From positions 1 through 21,858 of the forward strand of contig CAYLRF010000028.1 of NCBI GenBank assembly GCA_964385995.1: DNA of 21,858 nt. Reading direction: 5' to 3'. The notes beneath the pieces were generated by a model. The model was not told the DNA's origin, made no database searches, and saw only the letters and a list, made by a program, of their open reading frames with translations. The translations under genes were made by a program, and so were the position numbers. Shown piece by piece: positions 8,283 to 15,422 of this stretch (positions are counted from its first letter, which is position 1; the number at the start of each line of letters is the position of its first letter). The stretch is from CAYLRF01 sp964385995 (GTDB lineage Bacteria; Bacillota; Clostridia; Lachnospirales; Lachnospiraceae).

Positions 8283-9956
8283 ATGGCGGCAAAGTCGGGG
8301 ACGATCCGGCGGGGAAATTTGGAGATGAAAGATACGCCCGGGGAATCGAAAACGGTATATAAAGAAAGGATGCGACCTAATAAGGTCAGTCGCGGCGTAA
8401 GGCGCGGGAAGACGAAGCGGCTTTACGCAGTTTTCGCCGTGATATTTTTCGCTGTCTGCGCCGTGCCGGTATATTCTATGCCGTTTATCCGTGAGTCCTT
8501 AGCGTCGGAGAAGCGTTCTCTTTCCGACAGGCCGGTTCTTATCGAGGACGGAAAGGTAAACGCCGACTTTACGGCGCAGGCGGACAGGTACCTCTCCGAG
8601 CATTTCTCGTTTCGGGGCGACCTCGTGAACGCGTTAAATGTCATCGAGGCAAAAGTTTTCGCGACCTCGGGTGAGGAGCAGGTCATAATAGGTCGGGACG
8701 GATGGCTTTATTTTTCCAGGACACTTGCCGACTACACGGGAAGCGGCCGCATGACCGACAGACAGGTGGATGAGCTTGCCGCCGTCTTAAGTCTCATTAA
8801 TGAGTACGCGAAAAGTCGGGGAGCGGCATTTCTCTTCTTTGCTGCTCCGAATAAGAATACGATTTACCCCGAATACATGCCGGCACGCTATATCAGGACG
8901 GATGAGCCTACCAATCTTAAGCGGCTTACGTCGAAACTGGCGGGCGAAGAGTGGTACCTTAACCTTCGGGACGTGCTGGAAGCTGACGCGGGTCACGCAG
9001 ATGTCACTTCACATGAGGCGCAGGCGGGCGAGACGGAAGCCGCGAAAGACGCGGGTAATTTCCTGTATCTCACACGCGATACGCATTGGAACGCGAAAGG
9101 GGCTCTTTTGTGTTACGAAGCGGCCACGCGGCGTCTGGGAAACGAGGCGCCCCCTTTCTCACAGGCGGGGCAGTCCGTGGAAAATACCCTGCGGGGCGAT
9201 CTTGACACCATGCTTTTTCCGAGGATGAAGAGGCTTTCAGAGCAGGTTATCTGTAATTATGATTTCAGTTATGAATACGTCTCGAGATACCGCTCGGAGG
9301 AGGATATCCGCATAGAGACGGCACATCCTGCGGGAGGCGGCTCGCTCCTGATGTTCCGGGACTCGTTCACGAACGCGCTTCTGCCGTATTTTGCCGAGAC
9401 ATTTTCTCAGGCGAGCTTCAGACGCGACGTGCCGTACAGACTTGACGCGCTTGAGGACGGCTCGTATACCGATGTAATAATCGAGATCGTCGAAAGAAAT
9501 CTCGCGACGCTTCTTGAGACGGCACCTGTCATGCCGGCTTTGCGAAGGGAGGCCGCCGATTTGCCCGCCGGAGCTTCTCCGGAAGAGCCTGTGAGACTTG
9601 CGAGTGAGAAATCTTTCGGTATGCTCCACGTATACGGCTCCGTGGCGGATCCCGGGTTTTCTCATATATACATTAGCTGTCGCGTGGACGGAGAGGAGAG
9701 GATCTTCGAGGCCTTCCCGATCTATGAGGAGGCGCTCTATAACTCCGAAAAGAGAAGCCATCAGGGCTCATCGGAAGGCAGGGAAACTTCCGAGGCGGCA
9801 GATTCAGGCGAGAGTCATGACTCAATGGAAGATCCTTCAGGCGGCGTCGGATCATCGTCAGGCGCCGGACACAAAGGGGAGGCGGGATTTTCCGCGTATC
9901 TTCCCGAGGACGCGGACGTGACCGACATGCGGATATTGGTAGGGAAGGTTCGGTGA
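8283..9956 (+). CDS. AlgJ/AlgX-like SGNH-fold acetyltransferase component
   Basis: This protein of up to 557 residues should complete polysaccharide O-acetylation outside the membrane. A basic N-terminus and one signal-anchor helix (about residues 45-63) precede the SGNH-like domain. Catalytic residues are visible as Asp266 and His268 in TRDTHWN and Ser361 in MFRDSFTN; IGRDGWLYF, FFAAPNKNTIYP and EIVERNL are also typical. After the core (about residue 415) comes an extra beta-rich segment interrupted by a Ser/Gly/Glu-rich insert (about 490-530). The start is uncertain. The ATG at 8283 lacks a ribosome binding site; in-frame ATGs at 8325 (with GGGGAAA at 8311-8317) and 8370 are alternatives that keep the anchor. 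The last ~80 bp of the gene are echoed just downstream. It lies 151 bp after the algI-like gene, probably in the same unit. Confidence 0.82.
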   Translation: MAAKSGTIRRGNLEMKDTPGESKTVYKERMRPNKVSRGVRRGKTKRLYAVFAVIFFAVCAVPVYSMPFIRESLASEKRSLSDRPVLIEDGKVNADFTAQADRYLSEHFSFRGDLVNALNVIEAKVFATSGEEQVIIGRDGWLYFSRTLADYTGSGRMTDRQVDELAAVLSLINEYAKSRGAAFLFFAAPNKNTIYPEYMPARYIRTDEPTNLKRLTSKLAGEEWYLNLRDVLEADAGHADVTSHEAQAGETEAAKDAGNFLYLTRDTHWNAKGALLCYEAATRRLGNEAPPFSQAGQSVENTLRGDLDTMLFPRMKRLSEQVICNYDFSYEYVSRYRSEEDIRIETAHPAGGGSLLMFRDSFTNALLPYFAETFSQASFRRDVPYRLDALEDGSYTDVIIEIVERNLATLLETAPVMPALRREAADLPAGASPEEPVRLASEKSFGMLHVYGSVADPGFSHIYISCRVDGEERIFEAFPIYEEALYNSEKRSHQGSSEGRETSEAADSGESHDSMEDPSGGVGSSSGAGHKGEAGFSAYLPEDADVTDMRILVGKVR

Positions 9957-10060
9957 GAGAAGGCCGTACGGGTAGATTCAACGGAAGATTCTTAAGACGT
10001 CGGATCATCGTCAGGCGCCGGACATAAAGGGGAGGCGGGGTTTTCCGCGTTCCTCCCGAC
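9827..10060 (+). repeat. Direct duplication of the 3' end of the AlgJ-like gene
   Basis: Bases 9827-9907, inside the coding region, reappear as 9983-10060 in the spacer with few changes. Both copies share GTCGGATCATCGTCAGGCGC and then a 40-base stretch through AAAGGGGAGGCGGG and TTTTCCGCGT. The second copy has drifted and lost 3 bp relative to the first, and its frame is not part of a gene. This accounts for part of the 245-bp spacer 9957-10201. Confidence 0.8.
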
Positions 10061-10201
10061 GTAGGGAAGTTCAGCCAGAGCGCAGTGAATCGGGCTTATG
10101 ACACTAAGGATAATATCCGGTAAGAATCTTAAACTGAGGGAAGTCAAATGAACGTGTGGGAAGCGGCGAATACTCGGGAGGTCGGCTGAAGGCGGCCGGG
10201 G

Positions 10202-10864
10202 ATGAAAGAAATGAGGGTGAAAGATATGAGGACGAAAGAAATGAGCGCGAAAGATACCGGGATGAATGAGAAGAAAATTGAGAAGAGAAAACCTTGGCGC
10301 GGCAGACTGCCCGCTCGTGTTTTCGCGGCATGTCTGACGGCGGCTGTCGTATTTTCGCTCGCGGCGTGCGGCGGCGCAAAAGAAAGCGCGGGAAATGACG
10401 GCGCGGGTAAGTCTGAAAGGTCGGGCAGCGTGAAGGAAGAAGCCGGCGAATATCTGGAAGCGGGCGGCACAAAACTTCGGGTCGGCATGGAAATTACCGA
10501 TAAGATATCCGAGAAACTCGGGGAGCCGAAGGAGACGATGTCGGCGCCCAGCTGTCATTTCGACGGCGACGATACCATAAGCGTGTACGACGGATTTACC
10601 CTTTACACATACCGCGACGGCGAAAAGGACATACTTTATCTCATAGAGATCACGGGCGAGGGATATGACTTTTCCGGGGGAGGAGCCGTGGGGCTTACGA
10701 GATCTGAGATAGAAAAAGCCTACGGAGATGAGTACGAAGAGCTTGGCGCCGGGATCCGATATACGCTTTCGGACGACGAATATCTGAGCGTGTTCTTTGA
10801 GGAAGACACAGTCACCTCTCTGGAACTTGGCGACGGAGCGGAGGAGGAGCTTGAAGGAGAGTAA
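10202..10864 (+). CDS. Small lipoprotein with two LG-P type subdomains, function unknown
   Basis: I do not recognise a characterised function. A signal peptide ends in the lipobox SLAAC-GG; the Cys is residue 56 from this start. A Gly/Glu/Lys-rich linker follows, then two similar ~50-residue modules. The first begins LRVGMEITDKISEKLGEPKE and contains SCHFDGDD, as in many small lipoproteins of clostridia. The second begins VGLTRSEIEKAYGDEYEE. The layout recalls SmpA/BLIP-like folds. The start is uncertain: ATGs at 10202, 10226 (GAGGGTG seven bases upstream) and 10262 all keep the signal peptide, and the first two add a repetitive KEM/KDM segment. The next gene starts 26 nt downstream, so the two are probably cotranscribed and may act together at the wall. 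Confidence 0.7.
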   Translation: MKEMRVKDMRTKEMSAKDTGMNEKKIEKRKPWRGRLPARVFAACLTAAVVFSLAACGGAKESAGNDGAGKSERSGSVKEEAGEYLEAGGTKLRVGMEITDKISEKLGEPKETMSAPSCHFDGDDTISVYDGFTLYTYRDGEKDILYLIEITGEGYDFSGGGAVGLTRSEIEKAYGDEYEELGAGIRYTLSDDEYLSVFFEEDTVTSLELGDGAEEELEGE

Positions 10865-10890
10865 AGAGGCATAAGGGAGAGCTTGAGATT

Positions 10891-12735
10891 ATGACTGAAA
10901 TGGCGAAAAAGAACAGCGGCAGATTCGCGATCATGGCGATGGCGGGCATCGCGGCGCTCATCATTAACTTCACTGCGATGTACATTATGGCCATGGGGCA
11001 CGGCAGGACGGGCTGGCAAAAGACGGATGAGGGCGTGCAGTATCTGTATGATGAGGAAAAATACGCCGTCGGCCTGAAGAAGATTAACGGGAAAAGATAT
11101 TATTTTGACAAAAAAGGATACCTGCGCTACGGCTGGATCAAACTCAAGGACGCGACTTACTACGCGAACAAGAGAAACGGGGAGCTTTTTACGGGTTTTC
11201 GAAAAATCGGGGATGAGACATATTATTTCTCCGGGAAGGGTAAGCTTCGTAAAGGCTGGATCAAGTTAAAGGACGGGAAGTTCTACGCGGACGCGAAAGG
11301 CGTCATAAAGCGAGGGCTCATCGAGGCGGACGGCGGGCTTTATCTGCTGGATGGGGACGACGGACATCTTCTGACCGGCTGGCTGGACATCGACAGGGCC
11401 AGATACTACGCCGGAAAAGACGGTAAGCTCGCCATAGGATTATCCGAGATCGACGGGAAACTTTATTTTTTCTCGGAGAAGGGTAAGATGCAGACGGGCT
11501 GGCAAAAACCCGAGGGGGGGGGCACATACTGGTTTGCAAGTGACGGAGCCGCCGTCAAAGGCTGGAAGAGTATAGACGGGACGAGATATTATTTCACGAA
11601 CGAGTGCACGGCCGCCGTCGGGATCATGGACACGGACGAGGGAAGATATGTCTTCGTCGACGGGAAAATCCAGACCGGCTGGCAGGTCGTGGGCGGCAGA
11701 AAGTACTGGTGCGGCGATGACGGCAAAGTAAGGACCGGGTGGCACACGGTCGACGGCGTGAAGTATTATTTTGAAGGTTCGGGGGCCGCCGCCGTGGGTG
11801 TGATGAATACGGACTCGGGCAGATATGTTTTTGCCGACGGGATCATCCAGACGGGATGGCAGAACTCGGGCGGAAGGAGATATTACTGCGGAGATGACGG
11901 AATCGTACGGACCGGATGGCAGACGATAGACGGAGCGAGATATTTCTTCGAAGGATCCGGCGCGGCGGCCAGAGGCCTGGTCGATACGGGATCCGGAAGG
12001 TATATATTTTCAGAGGGAAGTCCATTAACCGGATGGCAGTCGCTCGGAGGCAGGAGATATTATTGCGGAAGCGACGGAGTGGTGAGGACAGGCTGGCAGG
12101 ATCTCGACGCCCGATATTATTTCGAGCCTTCGGGAGCGCTCGCGGAAGGCTTCGCGAATGTCGACGGGAGCAGATATTATTTCACCGGAGGAAGACCTGT
12201 CACGGGGTGGCAGATCTTAGGCGGCAAGCGCTATCTTTTCTATGACGACGGGAGAATGGCGGTCAATACCTCCGCTGTCGCCGAGAACGGCGAGACGTAC
12301 AACATGGGTTCGGACGGCGTGGCGCATAACGCGAATCCGTTCCATGAGGCCATGGACAACCTTCTGAACAGGTACGGGAGATCGCAGACCGACATATATA
12401 ACGCCGTGAGAAAGACCGTGAGATATAAATGGGCGCCCAGAGGAGCGTCGATGGAGGAGACAGCCGCCTACGCGATAAATCACGGGAGCGGCGCGTGCTG
12501 GCACTTCGCGTCTCTGGGCTACTGCCTGTATCAATACGCGGGATATGACGTGCGCTACATAGAGGGCACCGGAAGAGCCTCCGACGGCTCGTCGGAGCAC
12601 CATTGGCTGTATGTGAGATATCCGGACGGGTGGTTTTACGTCGATCCCGTGTACGCGAACGCGTCCAGACTTACGGAGGCTGACCTTCACAGATACGGAT
12701 ATAAATGGGACGCTTCCGTCCTGCCGACGAATTAA
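10891..12735 (+). CDS. Cell-wall-binding repeat protein with C-terminal transglutaminase-like domain
   Basis: This is a 614-residue surface protein. A signal-anchor helix spans about residues 10-33. About 20 GW/YYF repeats of the cell-wall/choline-binding type cover about 37-470 (motifs such as TGWQ, RYYF, DDG-VRTGW). The C-terminal domain (about 480-614) has a transglutaminase/protease-like triad: Cys536 (SGACWHFASLGY), His570 (HHWLYV) and Asp585 (YVDPVY). Repeats of this type hold proteins non-covalently on wall polymers, so the enzyme domain would be displayed on the surface. The reaction could be crosslinking, proteolysis or amide hydrolysis. Cysteines recur in the repeats (WCGDD, YCGDD, YCGSD), which is unusual for this family. 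A run of nine G at 11514-11522 lies inside a repeat. AAGGGAG (10873-10879) is a somewhat distant ribosome binding site. Confidence 0.85.
   Translation: MTEMAKKNSGRFAIMAMAGIAALIINFTAMYIMAMGHGRTGWQKTDEGVQYLYDEEKYAVGLKKINGKRYYFDKKGYLRYGWIKLKDATYYANKRNGELFTGFRKIGDETYYFSGKGKLRKGWIKLKDGKFYADAKGVIKRGLIEADGGLYLLDGDDGHLLTGWLDIDRARYYAGKDGKLAIGLSEIDGKLYFFSEKGKMQTGWQKPEGGGTYWFASDGAAVKGWKSIDGTRYYFTNECTAAVGIMDTDEGRYVFVDGKIQTGWQVVGGRKYWCGDDGKVRTGWHTVDGVKYYFEGSGAAAVGVMNTDSGRYVFADGIIQTGWQNSGGRRYYCGDDGIVRTGWQTIDGARYFFEGSGAAARGLVDTGSGRYIFSEGSPLTGWQSLGGRRYYCGSDGVVRTGWQDLDARYYFEPSGALAEGFANVDGSRYYFTGGRPVTGWQILGGKRYLFYDDGRMAVNTSAVAENGETYNMGSDGVAHNANPFHEAMDNLLNRYGRSQTDIYNAVRKTVRYKWAPRGASMEETAAYAINHGSGACWHFASLGYCLYQYAGYDVRYIEGTGRASDGSSEHHWLYVRYPDGWFYVDPVYANASRLTEADLHRYGYKWDASVLPTN
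11514..11522 (+). repeat. 9-G coding homopolymer in a wall-binding repeat
   Basis: Nine consecutive G encode part of Glu-Gly-Gly-Gly at about residues 208-211. The corresponding position in sister repeats is not a G run. A length change not divisible by three would remove the remaining repeats and the enzymatic domain. Confidence 0.85.
11641..12168 (+). repeat. Three 59-residue supermodules of wall-binding repeats
   Basis: A higher-order unit of three GW repeats recurs at 11641-11817, 11818-11994 and 11995-12168 (177, 177 and 174 bp). Each begins GRY(V/I)F and contains one Cys after the second aromatic cluster. The last unit lacks one codon. Such blocks grow and shrink by unequal recombination. 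Confidence 0.8.
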
Positions 12736-12746
12736 GACTTCCGGAT

Positions 12747-12842
12747 GGTGGCGGGCGCGAACCGAATTAGGATTCTCGGACGGTGGTGGCGGGCGCGAAC
12801 CGAATTAGGATTCTCGGATAGTGGCCGCTGGCGCGAACCGGG
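12747..12842 (+). repeat. 38-bp tandem repeat downstream of the wall-binding gene
   Basis: Two copies of a 34-bp core (GGTGGCGGGCGCGAACCGAA, then TTAGGATTCTCGGA) occupy 12747-12780 and 12785-12818. A degenerate third copy (AGTGGCCGCTGGCGCGAACC) ends near 12842. The period is 38 bp. No T-rich terminator is evident nearby. Confidence 0.8.
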
Positions 12843-12925
12843 CGCGGTAAACGTCTGAATATGACAGACGGAGCCGAAGACAGAAAATATGGCCTGCGGG
12901 CCGCGAAAAATTTCCGCAGAAACAC

Positions 12926-12954
12926 TTGACAGACGTAATTTTGCCCGCTATACT
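12926..12954 (+). promoter_or_regulatory. cysK promoter
   Basis: Consensus TTGACA (12926-12931) and TATACT (12949-12954) have the ideal 17-bp spacer. A 12-bp-spaced dyad follows at the expected start site, and AAGGAGG (12996-13002) lies 9 nt before the ATG. Confidence 0.82.
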
Positions 12955-12959
12955 CATTT

Positions 12960-12976
12960 CCTATGAAACTTATAGG
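12960..12976. promoter_or_regulatory. Candidate Rrf2/CymR-type operator at the cysK start site
   Basis: CCTATGAAACTTATAGG is a near-palindrome with arms CCTAT/ATAGG, placed at about +1 of the cysK promoter. Binding there would block transcription. The Rrf2-family gene that converges on cysK is the obvious candidate regulator; the pairing is inferred. Confidence 0.5.
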
Positions 12977-13011
12977 TTTAGTGTAGAAAGGAATGAAGGA
13001 GGTAAATCATC

Positions 13012-13941
13012 ATGAAGGTTTATGAGAGAGTCACGGATCTGATAGGCGGCACGCCGCTTCTTAAGCTCGCCAATTACGGGCGGGAGCGGGAGCTTAATGC
13101 GGACATCTACGGTAAGCTTGAGTATTTCAATCCCGCCGGGAGCGTGAAGGACAGGATCGCCAAGGCGATGATCGACGACGCGGAGGAGCGCGGCGCCTTA
13201 AGGCCCGACTCCGTCATCATCGAGCCGACCAGCGGCAATACCGGGATCGGGCTCGCGGCCGTGGCGGCGGCCAGAGGATATAAGATCATCCTCACCATGC
13301 CGGAGACCATGAGTATCGAGCGCCGCAATCTTCTGAAGGCATACGGCGCAGAGCTTGTTCTGACGGACGGCTCTCAGGGGATGAAAGGGGCCATCGCGAA
13401 AGCGAATGAGCTCGCCGAGTCCACGCCCGGCAGCTTTATTCCCAGTCAGTTCACGAATCCCGCGAATCCCGCGATACACCGCGCGACCACAGGCCCGGAG
13501 ATCTGGCAGGATACCGACGGGAAGGTCGATATCTTCGTGGCGGGAGTCGGAACCGGAGGCACGGTGACGGGCGTCGGCGAATATCTGAAGTCGCAGAACC
13601 CGAACGTAAAGGTCGTGGCCGTAGAGCCCGCCGGCTCGCCCGTTCTCTCGAAGGGAACCGCGGGTCCGCATAAGATTCAGGGAATCGGGGCCGGATTCGT
13701 GCCCGATACGCTGAACACGTCCGTTTATGACGAGATCATAGCCGTGGAAAATGAGGAGGCGTTCGAGACGGGCAGGGCGCTGGCGCGTGGAGAGGGCCTG
13801 CTTGTCGGCATTTCCTCGGGAGCCGCCGTCTTCGCGGCGACAAAGCTCGCGGCTCGTCCCGAAAATAAAGGTAAGCTCATCGTGGCGCTTCTTCCGGATA
13901 CGGGCGAGAGATATCTTTCCACGCCGATGTTCTCGGAGTAG
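13012..13941 (+). CDS. cysK: Cysteine synthase (O-acetylserine sulfhydrylase)
   Basis: This 309-residue pyridoxal-phosphate enzyme of the cytoplasm makes cysteine from O-acetylserine and sulfide. Lys46 in NPAGSVKDR is the Schiff-base lysine. TSGNTGIGLA forms the substrate loop, GVGTGGTVTG is the phosphate-binding loop, and GISSGAA near residue 265 contacts the cofactor ring. Length is normal and no residue looks lost. The start is fixed by AAGGAGG nine bases upstream. Its own consensus promoter carries a dyad over the start site. The gene converges on an Rrf2 regulator with only 11 bp between the stop codons, a common arrangement for sulfur or iron-sulfur control. CysK and the CysM type are hard to separate by eye, but the PLP and loop motifs favour CysK. 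Confidence 0.95.
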   Translation: MKVYERVTDLIGGTPLLKLANYGRERELNADIYGKLEYFNPAGSVKDRIAKAMIDDAEERGALRPDSVIIEPTSGNTGIGLAAVAAARGYKIILTMPETMSIERRNLLKAYGAELVLTDGSQGMKGAIAKANELAESTPGSFIPSQFTNPANPAIHRATTGPEIWQDTDGKVDIFVAGVGTGGTVTGVGEYLKSQNPNVKVVAVEPAGSPVLSKGTAGPHKIQGIGAGFVPDTLNTSVYDEIIAVENEEAFETGRALARGEGLLVGISSGAAVFAATKLAARPENKGKLIVALLPDTGERYLSTPMFSE

Positions 13942-13952
13942 AACCGGGATCG

Positions 13953-14390
13953 TCAGATACAATAATCGTAGACGTAGGCTTCCTTCCGGCTGTCAAGTAT
14001 GTCCTGAAGCGTGATGCCGTCGAGATACTCGGATATGACTTTATAGAGGCCCCGCCATATGGGGAGCGTGCCGCAGTCCCGGCTTCGCTCACATGTGACG
14101 GGGTCTTCCTGTGCGCACGGCACGGGAGAAAGACTTCCCTCCGTGAGCCGCAGTATATCCCCCACAGTATATTTGCCGGGGTCTTTGGCGAGCATGTATC
14201 CGCCCTGAAAGCCTCTGGAGGTTTTAAGCATGTCGTCTCTGTTCAGTATGGGTACGATTTGCTCCAGATATTTCTTTGAGATTCCCTGTCTGTCGGCGAT
14301 GTCTTTTAGGGCGACGTACCCCGTGTTTTGGTGTTCGGCAAGGTCAATCATCATTCGCAGGGCATATCGCCCCTTCGTGGATATTTTCAT
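13953..14390 (-). CDS. Rrf2-family transcriptional regulator with three-cysteine motif
   Basis: I chose the ATG at 14390 over the upstream in-frame ATG at 14477: it has AGAGGA just before it and starts exactly at the family N-terminus (MKISTKGRYALRMM). This gives 145 residues. A winged helix-turn-helix covers about residues 1-65 (LKDIADRQGISKKYLEQIV). Three cysteines follow in the order C-x7-C-x5-C (PCAQEDPVTCERSRDC). Equivalent cysteines hold an iron-sulfur cluster in IscR-type members, whereas CymR-type members lack the trio. It may thus sense Fe-S or redox state and control cysK. It converges on cysK. A TTTGGA/TCCAAA dyad lies 54 bp upstream of its start. Confidence 0.9.
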   Translation of the reverse strand: MKISTKGRYALRMMIDLAEHQNTGYVALKDIADRQGISKKYLEQIVPILNRDDMLKTSRGFQGGYMLAKDPGKYTVGDILRLTEGSLSPVPCAQEDPVTCERSRDCGTLPIWRGLYKVISEYLDGITLQDILDSRKEAYVYDYCI

Positions 14391-14443
14391 ATTTTCCTCT
14401 TTTCTGACGCGCTCCGGAGCGTCCCAAGCGGTATCAAAGCAGT

Positions 14444-14463
14444 TTTGGAAGTTTACCTCCAAA
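14444..14463. promoter_or_regulatory. Dyad upstream of the Rrf2 gene
   Basis: TTTGGA (14444-14449) and TCCAAA (14458-14463) flank 8 bp. The dyad lies just upstream of the Rrf2 start on the minus strand and could serve autoregulation. Read on the minus strand it shares the core AAACTT with the cysK dyad. Confidence 0.35.
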
Positions 14464-14517
14464 CTTACCCATCTCACGATACATATACATCACGTCATGA
14501 TGGCAGACGCGGCGAGG

Positions 14518-14634
14518 ACTTTTTATTTACCTCATTTCTCGACGCGTACTCGTGTCATAAAGAAAGACGCGGAGGCGCGGACTTTGTAATTACCTCATTT
14601 CTAAACGCGTATTCACGTCATAAAGAAAGACGCC
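14518..14634. repeat. 63-bp tandem repeat in the spacer between rrf2 and padR
   Basis: Copies at 14518-14580 and 14581-14634 share TACCTCATTTCT, ACGCGTA and GTCATAAAGAAAGACGC; a partial earlier copy is visible at about 14494-14517. No gene is supported here. The 705-bp spacer 14391-15095 also holds a 25-bp repeat, a promoter and a palindrome, listed separately; I see nothing else in it. Confidence 0.78.
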
Positions 14635-14785
14635 TTAGCCCGACTGCCTGATTTAAAGTAAATCTTACACTGAAATCGGGAGAAATTCTACCATTAGTTT
14701 TAGATGCCCGTATCAACGGCCGCTCTTCACGACGCGGGAGATCCGGTCTGACAGCTGACTTTTACCACATCATCCCCTTTTTTCG

Positions 14786-14835
14786 GGACATTTTCATTTG
14801 CGGTTTATCAGGACATTATCATTTTCGGTTTATAT
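14786..14835. repeat. 25-bp AT-rich tandem repeat upstream of the padR promoter
   Basis: GGACATTTTCATTTGCGGTT plus TATCA (14786-14810) is followed by GGACATTATCATTTTCGGTT plus TATAT (14811-14835), then a partial third copy (CATTTTTGCGATTTA). The block ends about 12 bp before the -35 box, an activator-site position. Confidence 0.7.
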
Positions 14836-14861
14836 CATTTTTGCGATTTAGAAAAAAACAG

Positions 14862-14890
14862 TTGACAGATATTCGTTCATCGCATATATT
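14862..14890 (+). promoter_or_regulatory. Promoter of the padR operon
   Basis: TTGACA (14862-14867) and TATATT (14885-14890) have a 17-bp spacer. The start site is predicted near 14897, giving a long leader of about 200 nt before the padR ATG. Confidence 0.72.
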
Positions 14891-14912
14891 TAGGTCGTGC
14901 AATATCATTTTA

Positions 14913-14928
14913 CATATAATATTATATG
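14913..14928. promoter_or_regulatory. Perfect 16-bp palindrome, candidate PadR operator
   Basis: CATATAATATTATATG is a perfect palindrome about 15 bp downstream of the predicted start site of the operon that encodes the PadR regulator. PadR proteins usually repress their own operon through AT-rich dyads; binding by this one is inferred. Confidence 0.55.
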
Positions 14929-15095
14929 ACGGCCTCAAAGGTATATTACCGGTGTGAATATTATAACGCGTCTTCAGACACACGCTTTCGGTTCGGGTCC
15001 GGGACGGAAGATGAGATGTTTCGGGAGATGATTGTCGGGAACACGTTTCCGTCGCGCGCGCCGGTACGTGAAATTTACGGGAAAGGGGTGATCGG

Positions 15096-15422
15096 ATGGT
15101 ATTTAATACCGGAGCGGCTTTGCTCGACGCGATAGTGCTGGCGGTGGTTTCGGCGGATGAGCAGGGAACTTACGGCTACAAGATCACTCAGGACGTGAGG
15201 CAGGCGCTGGACGTCTCGGAGTCGACGCTCTATCCGGTTCTTCGAAGGCTCCAGAAGGACGAATGCCTCGACGTGCATGACGTAGGCGTAGCCGGAAGAA
15301 ACAGGAGATACTACAGGCTCACGGAAAAAGGCGCCGTGCAGCTGCGTCTCTATCAGATCGAGTGGAAATCGTATTCGTCGAAGATTGGCCGGATATTGGA
15401 AGGGGGCGGCGCCCATGAATAG
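15096..15422 (+). CDS. PadR-family transcriptional regulator
   Basis: This 108-residue DNA-binding repressor is of the small PadR type. The winged helix-turn-helix is clear: LLDAIVLAVV, GYKITQDVRQALDVSESTLY, PVLRRLQKDECL and RRYYRLTEKG. Length matches the short PadR group, which have one C-terminal helix for dimerisation. AAAGGGG (15082-15088) lies 7 nt before the ATG. The stop codon overlaps the next gene (ATGAATAG). PadR genes followed by HAAS/DUF1700 and DUF4097 genes form a recurrent envelope-associated operon in Firmicutes. Ligand and signal are unknown. Self-repression through the 14913-14928 palindrome is the likely regulation. Confidence 0.92.
   Translation: MVFNTGAALLDAIVLAVVSADEQGTYGYKITQDVRQALDVSESTLYPVLRRLQKDECLDVHDVGVAGRNRRYYRLTEKGAVQLRLYQIEWKSYSSKIGRILEGGGAHE

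Noticed and set aside
10104..10558. Pro/Arg/Phe-rich minus-strand frames opposite the small lipoprotein
   Set aside because: The composition arises from the reverse complement of the Lys/Glu/Met-rich start of the lipoprotein gene.
12890..12920. GGCC-TGCG-GGCC and GCGAAAAATTTCCGC stretches before the cysK promoter, considered as terminator or riboswitch
   Set aside because: Stems are too short and unpaired with a T-run; no known sulfur riboswitch or T-box features are recognisable.
13198..13962. 254-codon minus-strand frame opposite cysK
   Set aside because: cysK on the plus strand is complete with promoter, ribosome binding site and all motifs; the antisense frame has no family features.
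14230..14651. Overlapping plus-strand frames (119 and 107 codons) opposite the Rrf2 gene and into the spacer
   Set aside because: Half lies antisense to a firm Rrf2 gene and half covers a tandem repeat, which creates artificial open frames.
14494..14835. Repeated spacer sequence, considered as a CRISPR array
   Set aside because: There are two distinct repeats of two to three copies each, arranged in direct tandem without unique spacers, and no cas genes.
14926..15135. 69-codon frame in the padR leader
   Set aside because: There is no ribosome binding site, it starts inside the palindrome and runs into padR in another frame, and the composition is not protein-like. A leader peptide cannot be fully excluded.
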